Source of the DNA: Sternotherus odoratus
Taxonomy: Eukaryota; Chordata; Testudines; Kinosternidae
DNA length: 64,000 bases
NCBI GenBank assembly: GCA_032164245.1
Contig: JAVMKO010000004.1
Span: 33,271,626 to 33,335,625 of the forward strand
Direction: 5' to 3'
The translations under genes were made by a program, and so were the position numbers. The notes below the pieces were generated by a model. That model made no database searches, had not been told where the DNA came from, and saw only the letters and a list, made by a program, of their open reading frames with translations. Shown one piece after another: positions 28,221 through 40,889 of the stretch; the first letter of the stretch is position 1, and each line of letters begins with the position of its first letter.

Positions 28221-29329
28221 ATATCCATAGGCTTGAGTACACTGCTGAATCAGGGCCTTGGAAAAGTATCTAAACCACTCAGTTGTTATCCAAAGCTCTT
28301 TTCTACAAAGTCAGTGGCAATCCGAGCCGTGAAATATGTTGAAAACTTGGATGCAGGGCTGCACCCACATTTTTGGAAAGTGTATCAGCAGAGAAAAGGT
28401 CTATCTACACTGGGAATATGAGTAAGCATTTTTACTGCATTAGTGCAGCTCATGTAGTAATGTAAATAGAGGAAAGTGCAACGCAGGCAGAAATGCTTGA
28501 AAATAATGTCCCTCATCCTAATTTCATCCTTATTAGGAAACCATTGTTTATATATTCCAGTGTTTTACATGGCATGTAAATACATATACTATAGACTTGA
28601 TTCATTCAGAATCTGAGCCAGCACAGGGCACCTTGTGTTGGAAAGTCTACAAGGAGGGAGGATGTGGCACCCAAGACACCTACAACTCTTATTCCTCCAT
28701 CGGGGTTGCAGCCAGCCACTGGAATTCTAAAAGTTCTGGAGGGTGATGAGACCAAGGCAGCTGGGGAACGGGCTGCAATGGAACAATCCCTAGGAAGCTT
28801 TAACTAGCACGTGTCTTGTAGAAGTCTATTCTCAGCCTCCAGCTGCTTATTCTAGTAGAACCCCCATCAGTCCAACTATCGGTATTTTCTTGAGTGAATA
28901 TCCCTTGATTAGCTCTAGGCCCTTCTGCATCTTGTGTCTGCTGAGTTATTACTGTTTATTGGGTATGTATCTTCACATTCTCTTCCCTGACAACATCTGC
29001 GACATGTAGTCAACAAGCATTAAAGGGGTGAGGGAAACAAAGCCAGATACTTCTGCGTACAAAAATAAAATTTGAACTATACGCCCACCTTGGTCAGGTC
29101 TGACCTTCCATCATGAAAGGTAACAGGGTTTCTCTCCAGCACAATTCCAACACTGCTCACCTCCTCTAAATACTACTGCTCTCTTCTTCCACAGAAAGGA
29201 ATTGTGCATACCAAATGCCTATTTAATTCTATAGACTGGGCTTTTCAGAGGAACCTAAGGTTACAACCACTCTGCAAAAAACCAACATCCCCACACTCTC
29301 CCGAAGAAAGAAACAACATGGCAGCAGGT

Positions 29330-29545
29330 CTCATAGCCCAGGTCAACTGACTCATACTCACAGGACTCCAACCGACAGAGCTAAAAATAGCAGTGTAGAC
29401 ATCTGAGCTCAGAATGGAGTCCAGACTCCAAAACCCTCCCCCTTTGTTGAGTTTCAGAGTCCAAGATCCAGCCCAAGCCCAAATGTCAACACTGCTATTT
29501 TTAGCCACAGCACAAGCCTGAGGCATTTGATCAGTCTCAGAGATT
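29330..29545. mobile_element. MITE-like fold-back element
   Basis: Arms at 29380-29400 and 29485-29505 match over 20 of 21 bases in inverted orientation (GCTAAAAATAGCAGTG against CACTGCTATTTTTAGC plus flanks) around an 84-bp loop. Weaker pairing extends outwards. I recall a turtle MITE with this core. Exact ends and target duplication were not found. Confidence 0.6.
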
Positions 29546-31929
29546 CATTGTTTTGTTTTTTCTGTGTAGAGTTATCCCAAGACTTCTGTGTAGAGTTAGT
29601 TCCCACTTCCCACTGAAGTTCCATGAGAGTCGGGCACCTAATTCTCTTCAGCTTCTTTGAAAAGCCCAGTCCTAACCAGCACAGTGGGCAGCATGCCCCA
29701 AATCCTGTGCCATGTTTAAAAGTATTACTTTATTCTGACACTTCCACCCAACACTAGCTTAGGTATCCTCTATATATTAATCAAACAAAAAAAGCAACAC
29801 TTCATCCAAATGATACATATAGAATTCAAAAAGGGCAAAACACTTTCATCTCGTTTCTTATTATAAATGAAAATTTGTCATATAATGCTAGATGCTGTGT
29901 AAAAGCCAAAAAAGGTTTTTCAAATCTGAAAATACGTTTTCCATTACATACTGTATGTTTATCTGTTTTTTAACCATAGCACACATCATTCCTACCGCAC
30001 ATTTATAACCAAGCTGCTTCAGTACAGTAAACGTATTCCGAAACTGAAAAGGCGCTGTCAGCCGATTTGGGTGCAAACATTTACTTTCACCCAAAGAAAA
30101 TAAAACAGATATAGTATTCCCATAGGATTATACACACAAACACACACACACAAATCAGGAGGATGTAAATTTAAACAAACAAAACCACAAACATGATAAA
30201 AAAGCATAAATGAAATATATGATGGAGTGGAATGACATGAAGTTTTAAATTTCCATCTTCTTGGGATAACTACATTGTCAACAAGTCACTGATCCCTCTG
30301 CCTATTGTGAATAGTTCAGTTCTTTTAAAATCATGGCCACACAACTAGACTAGCACCCCTTCGATTATATAGTTTGTGCCACACTGTTCAATGTACACAG
30401 AGATTTACTGTGTTTTAAAGAAGGTACATTGCTTGGACTTGAAGAGGTTGACAGGATTTGCTGCTGTTGTGTCATTGAATGTACAGATCTTATTTTTTTT
30501 CTTTCTCCATGCACTGTCTTTATCTAATGGGACTAAGATATTCTCTGCATTACTAGCACACAGACTCAAGAAATAAGCGTTATTGCAAAGTGTGGAAATA
30601 ATTGACAAAAAGTAAACAAGATATTTACCAGATAATCAACTATAAAGTTTGCATAACTTGTAATCTTCAGCAAATATATGATCCAATCGATCCTGCAAGG
30701 TTTATTCACAGAATCTTTAGTAACATGAGCAAAGCCACTGACTTAAGTAAGGGTTACAGTATGGGGCAAAAATGGTATGGCAGTTCATTATTCTTGCTTG
30801 ATCCTGAAGTTCTTATTCAGGCAAAACTCTCTCTATTGGACATCAGATGAAGATCATCATAACAAAATGTGTAGATTTTCTTAGTTTTTAGAAGTGGCTG
30901 CCCAGATTATGTATTTCAGGAATTTTCATAAAACTATATCCACTTGCTAAGGTCTTGTTTTTTGGTGTATTTTTTTTAAATTAAGTTACGCATGTGAGTT
31001 ATAATCAAAAAAATACATGGCTTTGTCTTTCAGCATGCTTGTGCATGCATTCTGTTTTAGGGGGGCAAGTCATCACTGTTTCATCCTGTAAGAGACATTA
31101 TTACTACTTTCATATGATTTATGGCTGAAAGTACAGGAGATGGTGCAAAGATCATGTGCCAAATTCCCAGATGGCATATAACATGAGCCACACTGTGAAA
31201 ACTTTATAAGTATAGGTATATCAGTTTCATCAAAGTGGAAGGGGGAAAGCAAGAGGTGCCAAAGACTAGGCAGGAAATCAGCCAGATAATGTTTTTTGTT
31301 TTTTTTTACAGTCTTGTAATTCTGAAGCAGTAGTCAGGGGCAGCCTGGCCATTGAAAATGTAACGTAGGGTTAAAAGTAATGACAGGCATTACAGAAATT
31401 AGGACAGGCTTAAGTTTAAATCAATAGAAATAGTGCACCCCTTCATGTGTACATTCTAAGGGTAGTGTTTCTTCTGATGTTTCAGTAATGGATTATTTAA
31501 CACTACCAAATGCCAATAATATATTGTTTGAAAGTATCTCCTGAAAAGTACAATTAGGACTGCAACAGCATTATTGCCCATTTTGTTCAAATATGATCAT
31601 TCTTTTTTAAGCCAAAAACTGAATACCTTTCAGATCAGATAAATATTTGACTTGATAACATAGAAAAACATACCAGAAAAATCAAAATCGGGATTTATTC
31701 AGTGCATTTAGCAGACGAATCATTTCTGTGTGCTTGTTTGTATTTTACTGGATTTCATTTATTATCTTGAGATCTTGGTTATAACAAAGAACACTAGAAA
31801 ATACATTTTCCAATACTTTAATCTCATGTTTATAAGCATGCCAGAGCTTAATGATCAACCATTTAAAAGAAAAATAGCTGCATATCTGAGGCTGGCAGAC
31901 CTGTAAACAACAACAGCAGAGTGCTTTAC

Positions 31930-32087
31930 CTTCTTGTGATTCTTGTAAACATTTCTGTGGGCAAATCCCTTTCCACAAAGCTTGCATTTATAAGGTTTAT
32001 CTTCACTGTGTATTATTTTGTGTGCAGTCACTTGATCAAGTCGTTTGAAGGACTTATTGCAAACCTCGCAGGTGTAGGGGCGTTTTT
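31930..32087 (-). CDS. PRDM5: PRDM5 exon H: finger 7 and most of finger 8
   Basis: This 158-bp exon holds two bases completing Glu w289 and w290-w341 (phase 1 in, phase 0 out). It opens [13 protein letters not shown]. Finger 7 has C295, C298, H311 and H315. The linker HSEDKPYKC resembles the classical TGEKPY linker. Finger 8 has C323, C326 and H339, and its second histidine is in exon I, so the intron again lies between the two histidines (HKK|TH). The acceptor is ttttctgcag and the donor GTAAAGCA. Confidence 0.95.
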
Positions 32088-33338
32088 CTGCAGAAAATGA
32101 GTGGGGGACATTTAATCTCCTGTTTATACAGGGGGAGAAGATGAAAGGCAGAGACAGTCATCTCCTCAGAGAGATTTTTGCAATTAAGTCAACCCAATTA
32201 AGATTAAACCAATTAGAAAGACATCTAATGCCCTTTATGTTAGACAGTTAAGTCACTTCATAAAAGATGAGCTATGGTGTATCTCAAGAAATTGGCACAT
32301 TCTTTGCAATAATCATTGCTAACACTAAATTCTGATTAATTAGCTTAAATCAAAAGAGAATGACTTCAAAGAGGAAAAGCCTGTTTCCAGATTACAAATG
32401 TGAAAGAGGGCATGACAGTTTAAATGTTTTAAAAGTTAATTAACAATATACATATCATATTAGTTTCGAAAACCAAAAGTTGCTATGCAAAAGCCTTTCT
32501 GCTTGAACTGGTGACTCAAACCCAAGCCCCGTAGTCTCACCCCAAAGCATCAAAAATCAGTTAAAAGCCTCTGGATAAAGCTTATTTTAAAATAAATGTG
32601 ATTGCGGTGTGTAGAAACCAAGAAAGCAGATATATTAAAAGGCTCTGCTGTTACAAAATCCTGTATGTTTAAGCTTTAATGTATTTGACAGAACCAAGTT
32701 AGTGCCTCTATTGTGTTGGCTGATGTTTCTAATTACTGGATGAAAGACCTAGAAACGCCAGGTTCTAATGATCAAAAATGCTGGCAGTGCCAATCCATAT
32801 AATACTGCCAGTATTATATTAACCTGGCTGCTGCCAGTCATGGTGACCTGTTCCACCAAACAGGATGATATGTTAATGTGTGGTCTACTACATGGTGTGG
32901 AGTATAAACTGCTTTATTCTGACTAGGAGCTCTGTGCTGATAATGCGAGTCCATAGAGAAGCTGAACATCTCTCCTTTTATCACAGCCCTGCCTGGGTCA
33001 TATCCCAGTTCTTCACCCCTTCCATTCAACCATTAGACATCTAAACTCTTACACAAAGCAAGCAGCAATGTTATTTCTTCCCCAATCCCCATAGCACTAC
33101 ACTCCCCCATCCCAGCTAGCCTGAAGTAGAAGCTTGAAGAAGTTGTCAGGAGCAGAAGGTTGCACCATTAAATTTGGACCTTCCACTGGTGCAAAGAGAG
33201 TTAGCTGGTACCAGATTTACTTGCAGCAGCCACCAGACACTGCAGAATCCATCAAAACGTCCATAAAAAAACAACATAAGGCAATATACCTCAAGGACCA
33301 GTTCCGGAATACATGAAAAAAAACACAAGGTTTTTTAC
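32088..33338 (-). other. PRDM5: PRDM5 intron G-H (1.25 kb)
   Basis: From about 32740 to 33060 the sequence differs in style (gctggcagtgccaatcc, repeated 'aatactgccagtattat') and may be part of an unrecognised repeat. Otherwise it is plain AT-rich intron. Confidence 0.6.
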
Positions 33339-33423
33339 CTGAGTGAGTTATCATATGGCGTTTTAGCTGGTTAGCTGAAATAAATTTCTTGTCACATTCC
33401 TGACACTCAAAGATCTCATGAAC
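33339..33423 (-). CDS. PRDM5: PRDM5 exon G: end of finger 5 and finger 6
   Basis: This 85-bp exon encodes w261-w288 plus the first base of w289 (phase 0 in, phase 1 out). It reads [20 protein letters not shown], then KRHMITHS. H262 completes finger 5. Finger 6 is complete: C267, C270, H283, H287. There is no TGEKP-type linker between fingers 5 and 6; HEIFEC is very short, so these fingers are closely packed. The acceptor is cattttgcag and the donor GTAAAAAA. Reading past the donor gives a false continuation (GKKPC and on), which is intron. Confidence 0.94.
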
Positions 33424-34509
33424 CTGCAAAATGAGTGTTTAATGATAATTAAATATGTGTCTCAAACAAGATCACACATCTTAGATATACAGAACATCTC
33501 TAACAGACCCTAATTATTTCTTAGCTAGTAGCTATGTTAATACTCATGGATATATTGTGATTTCTTCCTTAATTATTCTATACTGAATAACAGTATCTCT
33601 CAAAAATCAAATCTTCATACTTCTGAACAAAGAAGTATCACTAAGAAAACACAAAGGAATGAAGATTATGTAATATCACATTCATTTTAAATCTCATCTA
33701 TATGGAAACATGAAGCAAAAAATAAATAAAATGTGGAATACCTTGCAAAAATATTTTCAGTTCATTTATTTCCAGCAAGCATAAGCTTATAAATAACAAA
33801 AAGAGCTTGAAAATTTGTCTCTCTCACCAACAGAAGTTGGTCCAATAAGAAATATTACCTTACCTACCATGTCTCTAACAAAATAACACACATCTCATAA
33901 TTTTCAAAAAGCATAATAAATATGAAATGCTGTTGGAGTCCACTGTAAATAAAAACATTTTGACATGATCAAGAATATCAGATTGCTAACATTATCACTG
34001 ATAATATGACTTAATTCACAATTACAGAGCTAGCCTTCAACTACAGGATCATAAGATCCAGATATCAAAGCTCAGTCTTCTCCCTAAACTACATTAATAA
34101 ATGTAAATGCATTTTACACTATGCACATAGTCCTGGTGGTCAAAGCTTTCTAGAGAGTTCTAGCAATGATATCAAGTGTACATGTGCACCCACAGAATGG
34201 ATCTGTCCAAGCAATCATCTAGTGCCTGAATCTGAAGCGGCATTAATGACTGAATTTTGAAGCAAATTAAATAGCTTAATTGTCTAGAGACCAGTTATAA
34301 TACTCCATGAGGCTTCCATGCCCTTCTATTTACTTACTATTCAATGTAAAAGGGACAAAAAAGTCTTATTTGTCCAAAAAACCCTTATCCAAAATTAGGT
34401 TATGTCCCTCAGTGGACATCATTTGTACTGAAAAATTCTCTGTTTATCTAGATAAATTCCATATTCCCTTCTCCCTATTGATTCATGTGGTTTTACTGTA
34501 TTGTTTTTA

Positions 34510-36600
34510 GTTTCATTGGTTTTTCTTCTTCTGGGGTTGAAGTTCAGATCTGTATAATTCCATAGACCTGCCACCGTACAATACAATAATTCCTTCCCAG
34601 TCCTCTGGGACCTCACCCATCCTCCAAGAGTTATTCAGGATAATGGTTAATGGTTCTGAGATTGTTTCGACTAGTTCCTTATGTATCCTCAAAGCCCTTC
34701 AAACCTGCTTACATCTAACTTATCTAAATATTCTTTAACCTGTTCTTTCCTAATTCTGACTTGTGTTCCTTCACTCTTGCTGTTAATGTTAATTGTGTTA
34801 AGTATTTGGTCACCTTTAACTTTTTTAGAGACGATTGAAGCAAAATAGGTATCAAACATCTCAGCTTTCATGATGTCATTGGTTATTAACTCTCCATCCC
34901 CACTAACTAATTGATCTATACTTTCTTTCATCTCTCTCTTGCTCCTAATGTATTTATAAAACCTCCTCTTATTGTCTTTTGTGTCCATTGTGAGTTCCCT
35001 TGTATTTTAGCCTCATTTTATCCCTACATGTTTGCACTCTTCCTCCGCATTGGGATAGTTTGCTGTTATGCCCTTAATACTGTCTCCTTGAGAAACTGCC
35101 AGCTCTCCTGAACTCCCTTTTTCCTTAGTTTTATTTCCCATAGGACCTTATCTAGCAGTTCTCCGAGTTTGTTAAAGTCTGTTTGTGATTGTGCTTCTTC
35201 TGCAGCTCTCTCTTCTCTACTTCGAATTGTGAAATCCATCAAGTCATGATCACTTTCACCTAAATTACCTTCTGTGTTCACAACCAATTCCCCCCTCTTA
35301 ATCAGAATCAAGGCTAAAATGGCTGTCTTCCTGATTACTTCCTCCAACTTCTGAAACTAGAAGTTGTCCCCAATACACTCCAAGAACGTATTAGATATTT
35401 TTATGTTTTGGTGTATTAATTTAACTACCCAGACATCTACTGGAAAAGTCCCCCATAACTACTAGCTCCTGCATTTTGGATATTTCTGTTATTTGTTCTA
35501 GAAATGATTCATCAACTTCCTCCTCCTGATTTGGTAGTCTTTAGGAGACCTCTGCCCTGACATGGCCCTGCTTTTTTCCCTTTTCATCCTCACCTAGGGC
35601 TTGGTTAGACTGGCGCTTTGTGGCGCAAAAACCCTCTTGTAGCGCTATAATTTTCATAGGGAACACACTTCAAAGGGAGATTTTGCGCAATGACTCCCTG
35701 TTTAAAGCACAAGTGTTAAACCTCCTTTTCCAGAGGAATAAGCCTTTTTGCGCTAACGCTATAGCGCAAGGGTGGGAATGTGAACACTCATTACGCTATA
35801 AGGGGATCAACAAGCCATTTAAGGCAAATGACGTCAACATTGTTTTGAAAAAGGGGGGAAGAATCAGGAAGTAGCTGATCAGTTTCTCTCTTAAAACTCA
35901 CAGCCCATAAGCACTGGAAATGCTAACCGATTGAGCTGTGTGAGTGCACTGCAGAGCCTGGTCAGTTTCCTAGACACTGACAGCCTCAAATTGTCTCATT
36001 GCCTACACTTTCCCTGTTCCCCCTTACCCCTCTTCTTTGCAAAGTAGGCTGCACCCAGCTGACTGCTGGGATACCTGCCCTATCCCGCAACTGATACTGC
36101 CGTCAGAAGCGGGACAAATGTATACAGTATTTTGCGCTACAAGGTTTCAGTTTGTATGGTCTGTAGCGCGATACCTATTGCGCTACGTTGGGAAGCGCTA
36201 TAAATAAACACGCAAAAATCTTCAATCTAACCATACCCCTAGAGACTGCCAATGGATCTTCTCTCGCCTCCTTCTTGTGTATATATTCTTGATGAACAAT
36301 GCAACTCCTCCTCCCTTTTTATTCCCCGTCTCTCCTTTCTGAAGAAGCTATACACCTCTTTACCAATACTCTAGTCATGAGAGTTCTCACCCAGTCTCAG
36401 TGATAACAATTAAGTCATAATTTATCTTATGGACTAATATTTCCAGTTCCTCCTCTTTCTTCCCTATACTCTTCGCATTTTTGCACATACATCTAAGATG
36501 TTGGGAAAATTCCCCTACTGTTTTCCATCTTGTTGCTCCTATTGCTCTATTGTAATTTTCCATGCATGACAAGCTTGATGGTGGGCCTAGTGATGAACAG
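34510..36600 (-). mobile_element. CR1 LINE copy, decayed, interrupted by a DNA transposon
   Basis: Minus-strand translation in broken frames follows CR1 ORF2. Near 36570-36390 is KNAKSIGKKEEELEILVHKI then YDLIVITET (start of the endonuclease). Near 35500 there is a decayed RLPNQEEEVDE matching the YRPPNQ region. At 35347-35066 a GESDHDLMDF segment matches the LGHSDHE endonuclease motif. At 34988-34689 DTKDNKRRFYKYIRSKRE and VREYLDKLDV-like residues match the region leading into reverse transcriptase. Several stops and frameshifts make it inactive. It runs in the same orientation as PRDM5. The sequence 35597-36238 is a later insertion. Confidence 0.85.
35597..36238. mobile_element. PIF/Harbinger-like MITE with GCGCTA motifs, 642 bp
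   Basis: GGGCTTGGTTAGACTG at the left and the complement of CAATCTAACCATACCC at the right are terminal inverted repeats (13 of 16 match) bordered by a 3-bp duplication CTA (35594-35596 and 36239-36241). CR1 sequence continues on both sides, so the element landed in the CR1 copy. The interior repeats the words GCGCTA, TAGCGC and TTGCGC about ten times, unusual for CpG-poor vertebrate DNA. Its 84-codon open frame is not a protein gene. Superfamily assignment rests on the 3-bp duplication and GGGYNTG ends. Confidence 0.75.
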
Positions 36601-37738
36601 GCATTCAGTCAAGCTGCCATTAGTGTCACAGGAAAAGCTTGTCTATGGATTCTTTGATCTGCAGGGATTTAAAACAACTGGGACAAAATAATGATCTTAT
36701 TTATAAGCCTAATAATGACATGCCTACAAATGTGGGATATTCCTAGTTTTCAGGGTCATGTGGCTACCTTAGTGTGCAATGATTTGTGGGTACCATGCTA
36801 AAACAAAACAGGATGCATTTTGATTTTGAAAAGGGCTGGTAGAATTTGTAAGGCTTTTTCAAGAAAAAGTACAGAACATTAACGCTAACAAGCAAATCAC
36901 AAAAAAATAGTACAAGGGATTACCACTCCCCTTGCAACATCTTATTTTAATTGATACCATCTACATCCTCACTGGATTTAGGCTATAACTAGGACATTAT
37001 TAAAGACTTATAGTTAATCTGATAATCATTACAATATAGCTTTTGTAGAAATGGGTTCTCTAAGGTTTTGGTGATTTATCAAATTAATGTTGCTGGGTCT
37101 TCCTTTGGGTAGAATGGATTCCAAATCTCAATCATAACCCTATATTTCTATATTAACTCCATGATTTTCAGGATATTAACTCTTTAAGTGCAGATTATGA
37201 AAGATTGCACTATTTCAATGTATGCACAAAAATGATTTATTTTTTTTGGTGTCACTTTTTATACTAACCAAATAACTCAAAAAAATTACATACAACACCC
37301 TTAGGAATGTGATATTATTTTTACAAAGGGTTGTAAGACAAAACTTGTTTGCATTTCGTGCACAGGAAGAAAGATTCACAGATTTACTTTAATGGCTAAA
37401 ATACACTTGGATTCACTTCCCTCCTTGTGAGCAGCAGACAAAAAAAAACAAAAAAAAAAACAGACAATCTTGTTTTAGTTTGGTAATGTGAGCATGACAC
37501 ACACATGTAATTTTATATTTGGTAAAAGATACATTAGAATGAAACCAGGATTTTTGGTCTGATCTACTGTGGATACAAAAATAAATACTCATAATCAAAG
37601 AAAAGACACTGCTTTTGTAACCACGAAAAAGACTACCCAATAGTTTGTATTACAGCAGCTCTCAAGTGACTCATGCTCCCTGGCCTTACATCTTGGTGAA
37701 GTCAAAGCCTGCTGTGGGTCAGCTTTCATCTTACTGAC

Positions 37739-37818
37739 CTTTCGATGCTCTTGAAGATTTGTAGCTGAGGAACACTTCTTATTGCACACAGAGCACATCA
37801 ACTTCTTCCTAGAATTTC
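37739..37818 (-). CDS. PRDM5: PRDM5 exon F: most of finger 5
   Basis: This 80-bp exon holds two bases completing Gly w234 and w235-w260 (phase 1 in, phase 0 out). It reads [20 protein letters not shown], then LQEHRK. Finger 5 has C242, C245 and H258; its last histidine, H262, is in the next exon. The intron therefore falls between the two zinc-binding histidines. There is an additional cysteine (C249) in the helix-leading segment where an aromatic residue is usual, shared with the PRDM5 sequence I recall. The acceptor is ctgttctag. A second AG ten bases into the exon would shift the frame and was not chosen. The donor is GTCAGTAA. Confidence 0.93.
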
Positions 37819-40800
37819 CTAGAACAGAAACAAAATACATCTTAACAAGAAACATCTTAAAAAGAAAGTGCAAAGAAAGAAACCAAATGTTTCCACTGGA
37901 TGTGTGATTTTTCACGGGTGACAGAAAATTTTACATTTGTAACCCATCTTCATGGTGTTGGGTTACAGGAGTTCTCTGTAGGTGTCCTATAAGCTATTTT
38001 TTCAATGGAATGTAAATCAAGAAAGGTTTCACTATTTTTAAGAAAAGAATGTGATAAAATTGAAGTATTATATAATATCAATCTTCCTGTCACAACTACT
38101 AAATGTTGTTATTCAGAAGCCAAAACAATGATCCACAAAAACTTCTTGTTACACGTTAAGCAACCTAATGAATATTTGAAATAAGGGAAACAACAAGAAA
38201 TAAGATACATACAGAAGTCAACAAAACTTCCATTTTCTGTAAGGACAGCCTTGCCTAAAAGTTGTAAGCATTCTACCCTGCTACGTGTGCAGTAAGAAAC
38301 AGAATTCCATTAATATTTTCTTAATTTAGGGCATTTGTAATAGAACTGAATCATAAATACAAATTTAATCTATCATGCAAAACTATAAACCCAGTTAAAG
38401 GTCATCTACCAGATGTATTTCCCTTCCTTTTTCACAGTTCATTTAAAATGTGACAGAGCATTTAATTAGGGTTGTCTATTAATTACCGTGGTTTCAAGTT
38501 CATGATAGTACCACACAAAGCTGTTGTAATACAGGGCACAATTACTACAAACTTATTCGTAACCAAAGGCCCATGTGACATATCGCCTGACACAGATCCA
38601 AGAATTACACTACAGTACACTAAAAAGAAAGGGCACAACACTAAACGGAAGGCAAAATGATGTTTCTCGGAAGAGCAATGAAGCATAGATCAGAAATTAA
38701 CACATCAGAAGGTTTCCAGCTCAAGATTTTTCCAGGCTTCTAGTGTCTGATCTTCTCTTGTCCTCCTGAAAATTGTACATTTCTTTTGATTATTTATTTT
38801 TCCAATTTTTTTCTTCAGAATAATTAAATCAGCTTTTGAACTGGATCTGATCTTTATCCTCCCTGCAAATTGTTAAATCAGTTTAACAAGACCTCACTCC
38901 AATCTGCTTATTCATTCAAATATTTAAAATACATGAGTGGTTTGGGCACCTCAGAAATTAAAAATTACAACATAAGCACAGACAAAAGACCGCCCATAAA
39001 TATACCCCACCCCAATCCACAGCAATGAGAGAATAAACATGGGTTTTATAGTGTGCTCGGAAGGTTAATCTGAGCTCTCATCCCAAAAAACTAGAGAATG
39101 CCTCACAGAGAATGCTCTGCCCGCTGCTCCCTCTTGCTTATACTGAGCAACCTCCAGTTTGAGCACCAACTGTGGCAGTATATCACAGGGAAGACCAATC
39201 TCTCAGGAAACCTCTCAGGTGTCACATTATTTAGGACTGTGTAAGTTAAAAATGACATCTTGAATTCCTCCAATAATCTTACTTGATTGCTAGTATAGAT
39301 CATGGGGCACTGCTCTGAGTCAATCTAATCTTGAGGCAACAAAGGCCTGGATAATAGTGTCAAAGTCTTACTCTAGACTTGCCAGTGCTCAGGGATGGCA
39401 TCTAACCTCTACTGCATTCAGGTCTTTATCAGTCACTGAACACAAGGAACTGGTGAATGAAATAAAAAGGGCTTGTTTCACTGATGCTGATTCAGAGACA
39501 AATGGCATTCTCTGAGCCAACTTCTCACTTATAAAACAGGGCACTAAAGCTAATTATCCAACAATTTATCATTGGACTCCTTGAGGCAGACTATTCTCTT
39601 CTAAGAGCTGTGCCATGGTCTCCTAGTAAATTAGCATAATAAATGTTTTAGTGACTTCCATTGCATATGCAGCAAGACTACAGAGAGAAGCCTCTTTCAA
39701 AATGCAGGTGCACTAATATGTTTAGATTATAGCCAAGTGGGGTCAAATTCCTTGAATTTATATACTCTGTGAAGGCCACAGGGCTGCTGCTGAAGAGAAT
39801 TGGGGATTCTGAGGTATGACACTTTGGTAGCAGAACTAGCCTTTGTTGAGTACAATGTACTCACTATATGCAGAAACGAACAAAGTTAGTAGCATGCTGT
39901 AAACTTTAATGCATAAGATTTCAAGAGCCTTGAATACTCTGTTTACCCAATTTTTTTTAGTCATTTAGCCTACATCCTCAAAAGGTAGACAGACATCTAA
40001 ATACCTCTGAGAATCTGAGGCTCAGTCACAATGGCTAGTGAACATGAAAGTGAAATCATCTTTAGAAAAGTTGTCCATGTACATAGGAGCAGACTGCACT
40101 TGTATTACACACTGTAGATATCTTACTGCAATATATTCAGTCATCAGTCCTTATTTTGAATTTGTAACCAATAAGGAATTGCTGTATTGCACTCTTCAGG
40201 AGCTCCTAGGAATGACTCCTTCAAGACATTTTCATGTAACCATTATTAAGAAACATACCTAGTTCCTTATATCAGAGCACCAGTGAGATTTTTGGGGGAA
40301 TACATGGAGATTGAGAGTTACAAACTTCTCTCTGAGAGCTATACTGTGCCTAAGCACAGTCCTGTATCCAACATGTACACAGAGCTAATAGTGCATGGAG
40401 AAGGCCAGAGAACTCATTTCCTGCTCTTTCCTTTCTCCTTGGGAGGTGTGGGGCAGTGACATAACCTGCTACAGTTCCTCACCAGTATCAGATTACTTTC
40501 CCTCGGGTGTTTTTATCACTTTTGCCTTCTCTGGCCCTTCTGGCAACAAGCAAGTAGGCATTTCCCACTGGCTAACTCACCCATTGTTTCTCTTAAGGAC
40601 CCTGCATATTCTCCCTGCACATATCTCATCTCGGTCATCCTTCCATTTCCTATTTGCTCCTCTCTAACAGCCTCTTTTGACTTAACTCCCTACACTTAGG
40701 GCATGTCTTCACTACCACTTTAATTCGACCTTAACAACGTTAGGTCGAATTAAACGTGTACCTGTCTTCACATACATGCCCTTAAAGTCGATTTAAAGGG

Positions 40801-40889
40801 CCCTCAAAATCGAATTTGTAACTCCTGCCTGACGAGAGAAGTAAGGCTAAAATCGACTTCTCTATGTCTACTGTGAGTAGTGAAGAGGC

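Larger units (their letters stand above)
33424..37738 (-). other. PRDM5: PRDM5 intron F-G (4.3 kb)
   Basis: Half of this intron is a CR1 LINE copy split by a Harbinger-like element (listed separately). 33424-34510 and 36600-37738 are AT-rich with nothing I can identify. Confidence 0.75.

Noticed and set aside
33217..33338. Extension of the finger-6 frame beyond exon G
   Set aside because: It crosses the GTAAAA donor; phase and homology require a jump to exon H, where E-K-R-P-Y follows.
35620..35874. 84-codon open frame as transposase remnant
   Set aside because: No motif of a Harbinger transposase or Myb-like protein; the element is a MITE and the frame follows from GCGC-rich words.
37739..37808. 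Alternative acceptor ten bases downstream in exon F
   Set aside because: A TAG occurs within the exon, but its use would shift the frame and destroy finger 5.
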